This document shows, in pieces, positions 35,301 to 47,439 of a stretch of DNA of 64,000 nt. A model generated the notes under the pieces. It made no database searches. It saw only the letters and a list, made by a program, of their open reading frames with translations, and was not told the origin of the DNA. This DNA is from Ulota crispa (lineage: Eukaryota; Streptophyta; Bryopsida; Orthotrichales; Orthotrichaceae), in assembly GCA_963920765.1 (NCBI GenBank), contig OY987244.1, positions 27,880,358 through 27,944,357 on the forward strand, read 5' to 3'. Position 1 is the stretch's first letter. Every line of letters starts with the position of its first letter. Position numbers and translations under genes: made by a program.

Positions 35301-36185
35301 ATCAACACGCTCTGTTGGAGTGAAATTTAATTTCTTGTACTTATTGCGTTGTAACATTCTTTCGTATTTGCAGAGTTTGGCTATGGCAACACAAGCAGCG
35401 ACAGCGTCTATACCTGCATTGAGTGCTGCTAAAGGTGTTGTGGCTCTTGTAGGCACCTTAGTGTAAGTATTTATTAATCTTTTTACTGATTTTGCGTTGC
35501 CAGTCGGGACTTATTTTACACGGGAAATCGGAGTTCTACAATTATTTTCTGTTGAGGTCCACGGTTTAATTGCTGTCTAACGTTTTTCTCTCTTTCGACG
35601 CAGATACGTATTTATGTTCGCACTAGGGGCAGGACCAGTTCCAGCATTGATCTTGCCAGAACTCTTTGCTGATCAGATCCGTGCAAAAGCCTTGTCTGTT
35701 GCAATGTGTGTTCATTGGGTAAGATTCTCGACTGTATACCAAATCCCTTGATTCTTCAGAAATTGTTTCTGGTAACTTGGATACTGTATTAAACTTCTAA
35801 TTTCTGTAGCAGATTTCTTTCATTGTAATTAGATTATTTAAATATCTTGACCAAAATCTTGGTTATAATGACGTGAAGTTGATGCTTATAAAGTCCTGAA
35901 GTTCTACTTTTTCCCAAACATTTATTTTGATTTTGTTGAATGAAATGGTCTCTTCTGCCTAGAAATCATTTTGACTAAAGCTGTTGTGTATATCTTTTGC
36001 AGGTAGCTAATTTCACTGTTGGATTGACGTTCCTGTCCTTGTTGAACAAATTGGGAGCTGGCACTCTCTACACCGGTTTTGCATGCATTTGTCTTACTGC
36101 GGCCCTCTTTGTGAGGAGATATGTTCTGGAGACGAAAGGCCGGTCACAGGGAGAAATTGAAACCTTGCTGATGGCAAATATTTAA
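32301..36185 (+). CDS. SGB1/plastidic glucose transporter-type sugar carrier
   Basis: MFS sugar porter, 13 exons joined by GT-AG introns of 107-284 bp: 32301-32802, 32968-33076, 33184-33251, 33366-33498, 33620-33719, 33861-33973, 34134-34227, 34444-34594, 34758-34904, 35082-35155, 35374-35462, 35604-35718, 36003-36185, giving 625 residues. Signatures: FGYHIGVVN (199-207), GIVADKYGRRR (245-255), ESPQWLF (366-372), QQLAGIN (435-441), DKVGRR (482-487), GAGPVPALILPE (535-546), ETKGRS (608-613). The wording (FPHVAVATLTSVLFGYHIG, CAESPQWLF) is closest to Arabidopsis SGB1/At1g79820 and its paralogue At1g67300 rather than to pGlcT itself. The first ~180 residues are Ser/Arg-rich and much longer than in Arabidopsis, compatible with a transit peptide. 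The family is annotated as plastidic, but SGB1 has been reported in the Golgi, so location is open. The ATG follows an in-frame stop by 6 bp. Confidence 0.92.
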
Positions 36186-37379
36186 GTTAACTGAACTTTT
36201 TTAGAAAAGTATGACTGGAACTTGTAACCTCGGTTCATACACGCGTCACCAATGGAGTAAATTTTCAGTGTTTTAATGACTCTGATTACCTGAGAAGTGT
36301 CTGGTACGACATGTGGAGAATTTTAAGGAGGGGTATCCAAATTGGGATGGACTGCTTCAGAGTACAGTCTCAAAGAGATTGTCGAAGATCTTGGAGAATC
36401 GTTACAATATGATGAATCCAAGCAGGGCTTGGTTTGAAATGTTGTACAGTTAGAAGAGCAGCAGTTTGTATGACACGCCGTTCTAATCGTCGGCATATTT
36501 TTGTAGTTCCTAGGGTTAGGATTTTGTGGTTGGTGTAGTGTAGTGTAGCCTTTTATATTCCCGTTTCTGGGGAGTGAAAGAGATGAGTGTAAATATATGA
36601 GCCTAAAGGTAGTTTTTCTGTATAGAAATCTGCGTCTAATTTAAAACCACTCTTCTTATATATGGGTTTTGTAGCCTCTCTGTTTACATTCGTACTTGTG
36701 AATGATATTGGACACGCTTTTCATTTTCTAATACTTTTTCGTAGTACTATGTAGTTTGCAATGTCAGTAGTTTGAGAATGCTAAATGTGTATATAACTCA
36801 TTTGCTTGTAGCTGTTAATAATCCTATTGCATGGTTTCGTTATTGAAGATCGACCCTTCTCAAGCAAAATGTTATGTTTACTTCAGTTCACTCAAATGAA
36901 TATGTTACATCCAAAAGCTTGACACAACCCTAAATACAGAATAAGCTGAAATTATTGCAGATTGGTCTACCAACAAATTTTACAGAGAAATGGGTCAATA
37001 TATTCACATTGTGCCCAACAAATGTATGTCATACCACAATTCATAATTTTCTAATTATCCCAGTAAGTATAGACTTTCTCATGAAGAATGATAATTGATT
37101 CCTTCTGCAAGGAATGTATAACATCTTCCTCGTGTTTAGAGAACTCAAAAAAAGATTATTTGAAAAACGTAGTGTACTGTTCTCATTTGATTTGAACTTA
37201 TTTATTTTAGTTTTATTTCTCGTGGAAACTTTAATTTTAGCAGTTTTCATATTATATCCTTCAGAGAAGAATCGCCCATTCCTCCATCCAAGCCATCAAG
37301 GCGAATCCCGTCTTCAGTGCAGACCCGGATCGGGCCGGGCCCGGTCGTACCATTCCAACGGGCGACCCGCGCCGCCTAG
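36186..37379. other. 3' region of the transporter gene and intergenic
   Basis: Presumed 3' UTR after 36185, then AT-rich sequence without a supported frame. No mobile element recognised. Confidence 0.5.
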
Positions 37380-37388
37380 AAACCCTAG
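37380..37388 (+). promoter_or_regulatory. Telo-box in the BTF3 promoter/leader
   Basis: AAACCCTAG, 121 bp before the BTF3 start codon, in a GC-rich stretch with GGGCCGGGCCC. Telo-boxes (AAACCCTA) are well known near transcription starts of plant genes for translation factors and ribosomal proteins, which fits the product. Confidence 0.65.
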
Positions 37389-37508
37389 CTGGTCTTACCG
37401 ATCGTGAACGCAGAGTTCCTTCCTTTTGGCAAAGCCTTTGATCGCAACAACAGCGTCACTCTCCCACTCCCAGCTCACCCTTCCATTCTGCTTTGCCTGC
37501 TTGCCACG

Positions 37509-39070
37509 ATGAATCGGGAGAAGCTCATGAAGATGGCCAGTGCCGTGCGCACTGGTGGAAAAGGCAGCGTCAGAAGGTGCGTGCATTTCCCCTTCTTTAT
37601 CTGGTACGAAACAGCTCGTCGTCTCAGGACTTTTGTGTTTAGGTTACTCTGTTCGCTTTTTGGAATCTTGTGATGAAGTGGCATGGGACGTCGGTTCAAA
37701 AGGACGTACTTTGAGTTTAGAATATATTATAGGGTTTTGATATTATTCGGAAGGTACATTTGCCTCTGGAGGTTTTTGATCTCTTTTGGCGTACTCTAGG
37801 GTTTTTCATTTCGGTAGGTCCTGTGGTCAAGTGATACGGGATGACTCTGCTGAGGGACTGCTTGACTTACTTTGAGGTTCTAGGGTTTTAGGGTTTTCAG
37901 GTGCTTGATTGATGAATGCCTAACCTTGTCGAATCAGTCGTGTAGTTTTGCATTGTTTTAGAGATGAGCAGTTTTTATTAGAGGAACCTCAATGCGGCCA
38001 CTTTGACCGATTGTTTCCCCTTTTTATGTACTTTAGGGTTTGATCACTCTACGTATTGGCAGTGCTGTGATGATGTCATCGATATTGAACGGTAATAGCA
38101 TTCTGAATTTGGCAGAAAGAAAAAAGCGGTACACAAAACCACTACCACGGATGACAAGAGGTTGCAGAATACCTTGAAGAGGCTTGGAGTGAACACCATT
38201 CCTGGGATTGAAGAGGTCAACATTTTCAAGGATGATACTGTCATCCATTTCGTCAACCCTAAGGGTGCTTCCCACGACCTAATTTGTAATTTAGTGTTAA
38301 GATTGACGTATGTATTTTAGCATTCGTATGTTGAGTTTTATGATTATTTGTCACACTCTTGGATTGTGTACGTAGACTAGTTTCTGTCTTGTTAGTATTT
38401 TGAACGATTTTCTATTTTGTTTTTTGATGTGCCTTTGTGACTGAATGCAGTTTTTACTTTGGCTTTGAGTGATGCAGTTGGCGTCTATAATTGGTATCTG
38501 TCTTGTAGTTTCGAATGCTAATGTTTTGCACTTATGTATTGCAGTGCAAGCGTCTATTGCTGCCAACACATGGGTTGTCAGTGGACCATCCCAGACCAAG
38601 AGTAAGAGCATTCACCATTATACCTTGTGTTAGTTCCCCTGGCATGATGTTAACTTTGATATCATATTAATTTGGATATCATATCAGTTGAAAGAAACCA
38701 TGTTCTGGTTTTCTGATCTGGTTGCTTGAATTTTTGTGCAGAGCTTGAGGATCTCTTGCCAAGCATCATCAACCAACTCGGTACGTCTTTCTCTTAGCAG
38801 TTGGCTTCTGTTTCTGGTACCTTTTTTTCCTTCTACATTGTTCTCTGTTGAGGGCATTACTAAAGTTATGAGATCATTTACATGAGTTTTCTGATGATTT
38901 TATTTTTCTGTTCAGGCCCTGACAACTTGGTGAATCTGAAGAGGATCGCTCAGCAGTACCAGAGGCAAGTAGGCACCGAGCCTATCGACGAGGAGGATGA
39001 AGACGTTCCTGAACTTGTAGAAGGAGTGAACTTTGAGGATGCTTCTAAGGAGGAAGCTAAAACTGCCTAG
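37509..39070 (+). CDS. BTF3: Nascent polypeptide-associated complex subunit beta (BTF3)
   Basis: Beta subunit of NAC, the ribosome-bound heterodimer that meets nascent chains at the exit tunnel and limits wrong targeting. Five exons: 37509-37576, 38116-38264, 38545-38601, 38742-38780, 38916-39070, all GT-AG, giving 155 residues, the usual length. It opens [20 protein letters not shown], then the ribosome-binding basic stretch RRKKKAVHK (22-30), the NAC domain (about 36-100, with [17 protein letters not shown] and [20 protein letters not shown]), and an acidic tail ([13 protein letters not shown]). The start is the only ATG that gives the conserved N-terminus. Intron 1 (539 bp) carries five TAGGGTTT motifs. 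It lies 1.3 kb after the transporter on the same strand; the two are separate genes. Intact, with no sign of decay. Confidence 0.96.
37577..38115 (+). promoter_or_regulatory. BTF3 intron 1 with five TAGGGTTT motifs
   Basis: TAGGGTTT occurs at 37730, 37797, 37881, 37889 (overlapping the previous) and 38034. This is the inverse of the telo-box in the promoter. The first intron is the longest of the gene (others 135-280 bp). A role in expression is inference. Confidence 0.5.
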
Positions 39071-39730
39071 GCAAGTTTTTGTCTTTGTTTGTGCAAAAAC
39101 TAGCATCACGGTGGTTCCACGAGTTCGTCCACAGCACAGGATTGGTTGGGCCTTGAACAACTTCTCAGCTTGTCTCTCTTTTTCGATTTTGTACAGTTGA
39201 GTATGAAGCGTGTGCAAGGAATAGCGCCACTTCCGGCGCTACTTTTATGGCTACATCTTTTGAACATTTGGAGAATTTATTCTGTTGTCCGGCCTATCTG
39301 TGTCTGCAACTGACAACTACATTTATCAATCGTCGTATTATTTGAGCTGTTATTGCTACTGAATTGTACCGAACTTTTACTTAATGTGTTTGGTATATCG
39401 TTCTATCATCCCTGACCACTTTTTTAAGATTAGATTATCGTTGTACTAGAGTTTGGACTTTGGAGTGCTCCTGGCAGGTTATTTCGATATCATGCTACTG
39501 TTTCTGCTTTTGCGTTTAATTTGTCATCTGGCACTTTTATTCGAGTGAGTTTTAAGTTAACCTCATTGCTTCTGATTACAGTATTAACGAGGCTATGTAT
39601 GCTGTCCTGCGTCGTTTCTTTTAATGCCTGGACCTTCCTTGCTTCATGGTACACCAATTCCATGTCATCATGCCTCGAAATACCAGGCAAGCACAGAAGT
39701 TCCACTATGGAGCGAACTCTGATTTTGTAT
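39071..39730 (+). other. 3' region of BTF3 and intergenic
   Basis: Presumed 3' UTR followed by spacer. No supported coding frame; short frames on both strands near 39490-39739 overlap and lack recognisable content. Confidence 0.5.
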
Positions 39731-39873
39731 TTAAGGTAGCACCACCCATTTCCGACCAGGTTGCAAACCCGACCCCCCTGTACCCACCGTTTTCAGTTTA
39801 GAACTGAAACGTTAACTTCGGGTACATAAGGTCAGATCTGTTAAATGGTCGGGTATGGGTGGTGCCACCTTAA
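39731..39873. mobile_element. 143-bp GGTA-type TTAA element
   Basis: TTAAGGTAGCACCACCCAT and ATGGGTGGTGCCACCTTAA, with TTAA at both borders. The smallest member of its group; it marks the right edge of the gene island. Confidence 0.7.
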
Positions 39874-39968
39874 AGGTTGAGTTTCTCATTAACTGACAGT
39901 TAATTCCTTCATACCCGCTTATACTTTATTCATTCCCCTCATATTGGTTTAGACTTTACATAAATTAA

Positions 39969-40380
39969 AGGAATTGATATGTGCACACCGTGTGGTTGAT
40001 ATTTGCACACCCCCTGGAGAGTAAATTATAAAGTTCTACCATCAAAAAGCTGAATTTGAGACTTTTGAATTCAGATTTGGATTGAGAGACCATGATTTTG
40101 TCTAGAATCATAAAAATAAGTTGCAATTGGACAACACCCAATGAAAAAGCTTAGCTAGGGGAAAAAGTATTACTTTTACTTTTGTTTGTAATAAACATTA
40201 ACTTTTTCATTGAGTGTTGTGCAATTGCAACCTTTTTTATGGTTCTAGACTAAATCATGGTCTCTAATTCCAAATTTGAATTCAAAATTCCCAAATTCAG
40301 CTTTTTGATGGTAGAAGTCTATAATTTACTCTTTAGGGGGTGTGCAAATATCAATCCCCCAGTGTGCACGTATCAATTCC
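39969..40380. mobile_element. Mutator-type fold-back MITE, copy 3
   Basis: 412 bp, ends AGGAATTGATATGTGCAC and GTGCACGTATCAATTCC, flanks ATAAATTAA and TTAAATTAA (8 of 9 identical). The interior closely matches copy 1 (AACACCCAATGAAAAAGCTT in both). Confidence 0.82.
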
Positions 40381-41464
40381 TTAAATTAAACCTATAAACA
40401 ATTTTATGTCATAATTTATTTTTGTCTCAAAAGCTCAAATCAAGAGTTTCCATTTGCTTTTGAAGAGCCCTCAAAATACATCTCATAATTGGTCAATTGA
40501 CCACTCATCAAGTAAAATGCAAGATAAAGATGAATAGTGATTTCAAGGACTATTTTTTGATACGTTAGATTTCAATGTTCAAAGAACATTTTGAAGGGCA
40601 TGAAGGCTTCCTCATTAAGGTATTGTGTTTGTCCCTTTGCATGTAATAGTGTGGATGCTCTTACATGTGGGACATTCCATCTAGCATGAAATGCATGCAT
40701 CCTTCAAGTAATTTGAGAAGCACAAGTCAAACTCAAGGCTTCCTTGGTGGCCCCTATTTTTTGCAATTCTAGCAGTAGCATCTCAAAATTCCACTCTTCG
40801 TACATCTTGATTGAGTTTATCACTTCTTGTGGCTTGAGGCCTAGGCCTTAATTTTGTGCTGCAAAACTTTTGTGAAATACGTTCACACTTGATATGACAA
40901 ATGATGATAACAAAAAAAATTAGGAATGAATTTTGATTTACCTTTTGGCTAGATTAACATAGTGATGCTTGAGTAATGTCAACCTTTGTAAGAGAAATGT
41001 TGGATAGTGTCAAGGTCCCACATTATTTTTAAAATTTTGTGTTTAATTAAATGGAGTGTTTGTTTACAATCAATGCTTGGATATGATCAACCTTTTTACT
41101 CCAAGGCATTGACCTTATTCAAGCATCATTGTAAATAATAACTCACCTCTATCATCCCATTTGAACATTTTTTGACATTTTATTTACTAACAAGCATAGT
41201 AGTAATAATTTGCCCCCCAGTTTGTTGTTGTTAAGTTGTATCCTTGTCTATGGTTCTGAACTAATGCAATGTTTTTGAATCCAAATGTAAATTCAAAATT
41301 TCCAACCTCTTGATAAGTACATATCTCAAATCTCACATTTTCTAGGGGTGAAAAATCAAAGCTCTTCCACATTTGCCCATACAATCACGTATGCGCAATA
41401 ATCCAAGCTGTGGAGGGGAGTGCTTGATTGGGGTTCTTCATTTTTGGTTTTGGTCACAATAAGG
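40381..41464. other. Intergenic, no gene seen
   Basis: AT-rich, no recognised element or frame. AAATGCATGCATCC and similar words are not repeated elsewhere in the window. Confidence 0.5.
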
Positions 41465-41783
41465 TAAGAGGCTCGAACTCCGTTAGGGCAGTAATACCGC
41501 TCACCTCCCCAAATGAACTCCACAAGTACATGCCTTATTCATAGGCTTTTAGAAGTGTACAGAGGGCGTACATTTGAGGAAGTGATCCATTTTAGAGCCC
41601 TATGACCTTTCTACTTCAAAATTTCATAACTAATTCCACGTTGCTCTGAAAAATACAAAATAACTTGAGTTAGATGCCAATTCCTCTTGTCTTTCAAGGA
41701 AAATTTATTGAAAAATATATCAATAAGTTCCACCTCCCCAAAATTTAGTTTTAGCTCGGTTGGTTTACAAGCCTCTTACCGTA
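41465..41783 (+). mobile_element. GGTA-type element, relative of 16116-16444
   Basis: Ends GGTAAGAGGCTCGAAC and GTTTACAAGCCTCTTACC. The interior is the inverse of 16116-16444 (GATGCCAATTCCTCTTGTCT). TAGCTCGGTTGG near the right end resembles a tRNA A box, but no B box follows, so it is not called a tRNA or SINE. The left border is ATAA and the right GTAC, both degraded. Confidence 0.5.
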
Positions 41784-42096
41784 CAGCAATCCACATCCAA
41801 GAATGCAAGGAGGCGAGGAAATCTGAACTGTATATATTCATTCATAAAATTTACTACTATTATTTACTTCCATCCAAATTTTGACAAACCTGGTATTGAT
41901 TTGGGGAGGGATTTGGCAATTTCATCCACTTTTTCACCCATTTTTTTTGGTGTAATAGCAGCCAGACGAGCGTTACTAGATTGAGGTAAGTTTTAGGTGA
42001 AAGTAGCCAAGAAAAAGAACTCTATGCTTGACCACTCGGTCCACAGCAGCCAATCTCCTTTTTGCTGACGTGGGCTTCAAGTTGTTCCTCATGAAT

Positions 42097-42975
42097 GTAC
42101 AGTCGGGTACCGGGTACTTACAAACTGCTAGTTTGAGCCTGTGAGCTTTTTGGCTAAAATATGGAGTACAATGGGTCCATTTTGGTAGGAAAAAATATTG
42201 TTGTATCCTTATGCAATGTAAAGCAAGTGTACCAAATTTCAGGTCCTAAAAACTAAAACTCCATTTTTGGTGAATTGTTTTGTAAATAATTCATGGTTTT
42301 ACATGATGATTTATTGAAACATATTAGTGATGAATTTTTGAGATTTGATTCCATGAATATGTAAGAAACATCCATATGCACATCTTTCATGCTAAAAAAA
42401 CCCCCCTTAAGTAACAAGAACTTTACCAACAAAAGATTCAATGAAACTTGTGATAGGCCCAAATTTTGTATAATATATATATTTTTGTTTTTTAACTAGC
42501 TTTTCATCAAGTATGCAAAACATGATGTTTAGAGATACAAACTCAGGTACAATATTTGAGTCAAACAACAAAATTTGACTTTCATAAAAAAACATGTATT
42601 TGACAAAATTTGGGCCTATCACAATTTTCATTGAATCTTTTGTTGGTAAAGTTTTTGTTACTTAAGGGGGGTTTTTTTAGCATGAAAGATATGCGCATGG
42701 ATGTTTCCTACATATTTATGGAGTCAAATCTCAAAAACTCATCACTAATATGTTTCAATAAATCATCATGTAAAACCATGAATTATTTACAAAACAATTC
42801 ACCAAAAATGAAGTTTTGATTTTTAGGACTTAAAATTTGATACACTTTCTTTACATTGCATAAGGATGCAATGATATTTTTTCCTATAAAAACAGACCCA
42901 TTGTACTCTATGTTTTAACCAAAAAGCTCACAGGCTCAAACTACCAGTTCGTAAGTACCCGATACCCGGCTGTAC
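42097..42975. mobile_element. 879-bp palindromic element
   Basis: Arms 42097-42470 and 42602-42975 are inverted repeats of about 374 bp around a 131-bp loop. Terminal GTACAGTCGGGTA pairs with TACCCGGCTGTAC. Because of the symmetry the same peptide frame appears on - (42253-42462) and + (42610-42819). No clear target duplication. Sequence inside the CACTA element (16930-17170) is related, including GGATATGTAAGAGACATCCA. Confidence 0.78.
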
Positions 42976-44086
42976 TTTGTTGAAATGTACAAGGGGCATG
43001 CCTTGTTGCCATTCTAGCTTGGAAATGGAAAGTTCTAATAAGTTAATGCTAAATCACAACCAAAAAGCAACCTTGCATCCAACTATTGTTTTCGGACAAA
43101 TTTTCACCGGAACCTCCTTTCATTTTTATTTTGTCTATCTTTAAATTTTGAAGTTTTACAAATACTTTAAAACAAATGTACAGACGGATGAAAGTTGATA
43201 AATCCCCCGAAGAAGATTAGGTTTGGCCAATGTTTGGATGAAATTTGGTAGTAATGACTAATTATATGGATGAACATCCACACAGTGGTGATTTTATCTA
43301 ATTTTTTCCCTTGTTGCATGCATTCTAGGGTGCGTGTTGCTTGTTTAGGGAAAAAAAAGAAAAAAAGAAAAAATAATATGTTGTGACATATATAGATGAT
43401 AAAAAAACATGCAGCGTTATTCTTACCAACTTGGATACCGTGCAACAAGGTTAGATGACCCAAAAGAAGAGTGCATTCAAAAGTGTGACATGATAAAATG
43501 TAGATGGTAAACAAATACTCATTAGAAAATGTTCAATATTAAGACATCAAAGTTGAAACATAAAGATAAAATATTCCCCAATTAATCTCGGCTTCTTAAG
43601 ACTTTAACACAAAATACTTACTTATTAAAATTTCCGTCCACCGTTTAGAAAGGTGCCTTATAGTGTAACTAAACATACATGTCAAACCTCAATGACAAAT
43701 CAAAAGCATAGATCAAATTTCATTTCCGTACAATAGTGATTGTTAAAGTAATTTGCTTGGCAATATATCAACCTATTTTGAGAGAGCAAATTCAAATGTA
43801 AGAATCCTTTCATCCTTGTCAATAACCACTATTAGCACGTGTCTCAAGCTATATGGAAAACCACTATGTAGTATCCTTTTAATGTAAAGCAATTCAAGTG
43901 ATCCTCGTATAGGCTGTGTTGCCACCCAAACAAAGCTACTTGTATAGTATGAAGGAAAAAAAACTTTAAAAATCCTTATCTTTTTTTTGAGAATCTTCTT
44001 ATGCAATAATTCGGTTTGTCTCGAAAATTCCAAATCTACATGCTTCACTCGTTTAGGGAGGAGTTTAAAGAAAGTGTTACAAGATA
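42976..44086. other. Intergenic, no gene seen
   Basis: Seemingly single-copy AT-rich sequence. Minus frames at 43167-43514 and 43773-44048 have hydrophobic or low-complexity content and no recognisable domain. Confidence 0.45.
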
Positions 44087-44895
44087 TTAACCCCTGAGCG
44101 TCTTGTTAAGAAAATTTAGCATATCTCCAGTATGGATTCTTCAGCACGTTCCGTCAATTTTTAGAAAGTTGAACAAGTATTCATACAATCCAAACTGGTC
44201 ATTCTATACCCAACTATAAATCAAGAGTTTCATGCTATTCTGATTTCAAATCCAAGTAAATTTGCAAAATCCCCAACGTTGAGAATCTCATACTTGTTGA
44301 TTTTGGTAGCAGTTTACAATATGAATTTTGGACTTTAATTTGATTTTTTCCCCAAAAAAATAATTACATAATGGTTGATCCCATGAAACCATGTCTAGCT
44401 ACACTTGATCAAAATAAAAAATAAAAAATATAAAAATAAAAATAAAAATCTCCTCAAATGGGAAAAATCTCCAAAACTTATGGTCATTCAAAATAAATGG
44501 ATCTAGCTGGCTCACTACTTTAGAGCTACAAAAACCTTGCCTAATTGAGAGAGAAAAAAGCGACACATCACCAACCTTCTCCCTTATACATGGGAGTGTG
44601 GGGTTCCAATCCATCCTATCCAAAATTCCTCCATCCACAATGCAATGTACAATGCCTATATACACTCCCACTAATAGTTTTAGTATTAAAAATAGTAAAT
44701 TCAAATGTTTGGGTGCAAAATCTAGAGGCTTCAAAGAACAACAAGCCAATCCAAAAGTTTTGTTGGACTTTTAGCTCCATTTGGACTTGAGTGGCAAACC
44801 AAAACTTGAGCATGCAATGCCTTTTTTGGTCTACTTTTACACCTCCAAGAACCCCATTTGGCCATATTGGGCTCTTTGGTCCTTTAGGGAGTTAA
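44087..44895. mobile_element. Possible TTAA element (809 bp)
   Basis: Starts TTAACCCCTGAGCGTC and ends GGTCCTTTAGGGAGTTAA. The terminal motif fits the superfamily, but the two ends match each other only over about 10 bp and no second copy was found. Confidence 0.45.
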
Positions 44896-44913
44896 GGGTC
44901 AAAATCTATCTCC

Positions 44914-45842
44914 TTATCCCCTAAATCCTTGGGGCCTTTATTTTGTCAAAAGACAGTCAAAATTGCCATTTCTATTGCAAAGAGTAATTTTTTTTGAAAA
45001 TTGATCTTTTTGCATATCTAACTATAAGATCTTGTACTAGACTAGTATAAGAATGTGGAAACAAAAATTCAAAAACTTTGACTGACAGATTGCAAGATAT
45101 TTGCATTCAAAGTGTAAAAAACAGACTTTTTTGCACTTTGCAAGATTAGACTATTTGACTTTGAACTTTTTTAACTTAAATTTTTTGCACCACAGAGTTT
45201 TGAGGTTTATTTTTTTATGGTGGGAAACTGAGTTGAGAATATTTGGAAAAAAATCAAAACAAAAAATACTTAGTTTTCATTCTTAAAAAAAACATTAGGT
45301 AGACGAAGGTATGAGATTGAACAAAAACTTAAATTGTTAATAACCTTGCAATGGAATTGAAACTCAATAATCTTGATGGTGAGATTGTTCAATCAAGCAA
45401 ACTTCACCCTCTCCAACAATTTTTTTGAAAAAATGTTAAATTTGCATTCAAAAATGAAGTTTGTAAGTTATTTTTTCAAAAAGATGCTTGAGGTGCCCAA
45501 AAAATAAGATTGTCCATAACTTTCTCATAACTAGTCCAAATGGAATGGATCAAAGCTTCAAATGTAGACAAAACTATAAACTAAGACAAGAAGAACAAAA
45601 AATAAAAAAATCCAAGTTTTTGTAAATTTTTTTTGCTGCCCAATTTGCATAATTTTTTGCTTATCTAGGCATAACTTATGCTTTTGGGCATTGAGTGGAA
45701 TAAAATTTATATTCCCCAAAAGCTAATGTGTTTTCCTATCTTCAAAAAAGTCTCAAAAAATCAAGGCAAAAATTGAGGCTGTAGGTACCTGCCTGAAATC
45801 CCATTTGTCCCCCGAGGGGACACTCAGGGATTTAAGGGTTAT
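44914..45842 (-). mobile_element. TTAA-superfamily element, family A, flanked by TTAT
   Basis: Ends TTATCCCCTAAATCC and GGGATTTAAGGGTTAT. TTAT stands at both borders (44914-44917, 45839-45842) as a direct repeat. The interior matches 53944-54863 (ATAAGATCTTGTACTAGACT and similar). Non-coding. Confidence 0.62.
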
Positions 45843-46808
45843 TTACATGCTTACATGTGCTATAGTGAAACCTCTCTTGTTGCGAATTTCCTATTTGCAT
45901 AACTATATACTTCTCAAATTGCATACTCTTGTGTGTATAAAATGTGTTCATCTTTGGAGTTATTCCTATGAGTGGGACCACTAGTCTAGTCTACATTCTT
46001 GTGACTCCCATTAGCAAATAAGGAAAGCCAGAAAAAATATCCGTGCTTCCCGGGCCTTGAGCCACTTGTCCATCAATCAAAAGCCACGATAAATCACTTA
46101 TGTAATAAAACCTCCTTGTGTGCATACTCTTTAAATACATCCCCACCGTTCCCATGCAGTAATGGAGGTTTCCTTGTAGTTTGAAACGAGTGGTTATGTT
46201 TATTCCTAAGGCACCAAATTTTGGTGTTCAAGAAACTTTGAAGCCTTAAGGTAGATATTTTACTATTTTGGGTTATTTTTGGAGAAATTGCATGCTAAAG
46301 TTAGTTTTAGTGTTCAATTTCAGTGTCCTTCATACCTTATACCAATTTTTTTAATAAACGCTAAATTGCAAGCATACTTCTTGTGCACCAAAAAGTGTGG
46401 TAAATAGTGTCACTAAAGAGCCCATGACAAGTTGCAACCTTGAAAAGAGTGGCACCAAGTTGAGAATGAAGTGAAGACTTCCCTTGGGCACTCCCTTGGG
46501 TAGGCCCTAATATTGAAAATTTATCATCTAATAAAATCTAAATGTATTTTTTGGCAAGTCAAAATTCATCCACCATTAAGTTCTCTTTATCTATATTTAT
46601 TTTTGTTATTAGTTGGAGTTAAAAGAATTATTTATATTAGATGGTAGCTCTTTGACAGTTGCACTCCAAGCTCATTTGTGAAATCATGGTAATGGATTTG
46701 GAAGGGGGGTCATCAATTTTGAAGTAGCAACAATAAACACTACATCATCATAATTCATAAGTGGCTGTTTTTCTAATGTTGTACACAAATGTTACCATTT
46801 TGCATTAG
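45843..46808. other. Intergenic, no gene seen
   Basis: No coding frame or complete element recognised. Confidence 0.45.
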
Positions 46809-47193
46809 AAATTATGGGCTCCATACCTACTTGCAAACTGAAACTTCTCATAACTTTCATCTCATTTATTGAAATTGAATGATTAAAAGCTTTTCACTTA
46901 TATATAAGTCTAAAGAACCAATTTTAATAATAATAATAATAATAATAATTCAATATTTAAAAATTCTTTTTGAGTTGCCCAAGTTGCCCGGAGTTTTAAA
47001 AAACTACATATCATGCAATCATTTTTGAACCATGTAGTCAAAAGTTATGAAAATTGTTGGACCTTAAAGCAACTCCTTGGGCACATCATATGTGAAAATT
47101 TGGAAAAAAAAAGATGAAAAGTTCATTTGTAGGAAGCTATCCAATATCTAATTTGTTGCCAAAAAAACCAGTGCTTGGGCCTTTAGGGGTTAA
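46809..47193 (-). mobile_element. TTAA element, family D, copy 3 (partial)
   Basis: Matches 9455-9830 directly. Ends TTGGGCCTTTAGGGGTTAA. A (TAA)n tract of about eight units (46926-46949) lies where copy 1 has a shorter one. The left end was not found. Confidence 0.6.
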
Positions 47194-47439
47194 CCCTTGA
47201 GCACCCGAGAGGCAACATCTTATCTCTCAAAAAGTTATGTCAACTCAATTTTGACCAATATAATCTCATTGCACATTTGGTGAAACCACCTCCAATTGAG
47301 CCTAGTATGATGGAGACACTTTTCACTAACAATTCATATAGACCGTTCTTGTGGAACATATTTTTCAGTCCATAGGGGCACTTTGATTGCACGTAAGTTA
47401 GGATTTTTTTGTTCCAACTCTAGGTGCTCACGGATGAAC
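47190..47439. mobile_element. 250-bp miniature TTAA element
   Basis: Left end TTAACCCTTGAGCACCCGAG, right end CTAGGTGCTCACGGATGAA, inverted repeats of about 20 bp. The left TTAA is shared with family D and the right TGAA with the family F element. Confidence 0.6.

Noticed and set aside
41753-41764. tRNA-like A box TAGCTCGGTTGG
   Set aside because: No B box follows on the same strand, and the sequence is part of a GGTA-type repeat.
42253-42819. Two nearly identical frames on opposite strands
   Set aside because: They are the mirror images produced by the arms of the palindrome and show no recognisable protein.
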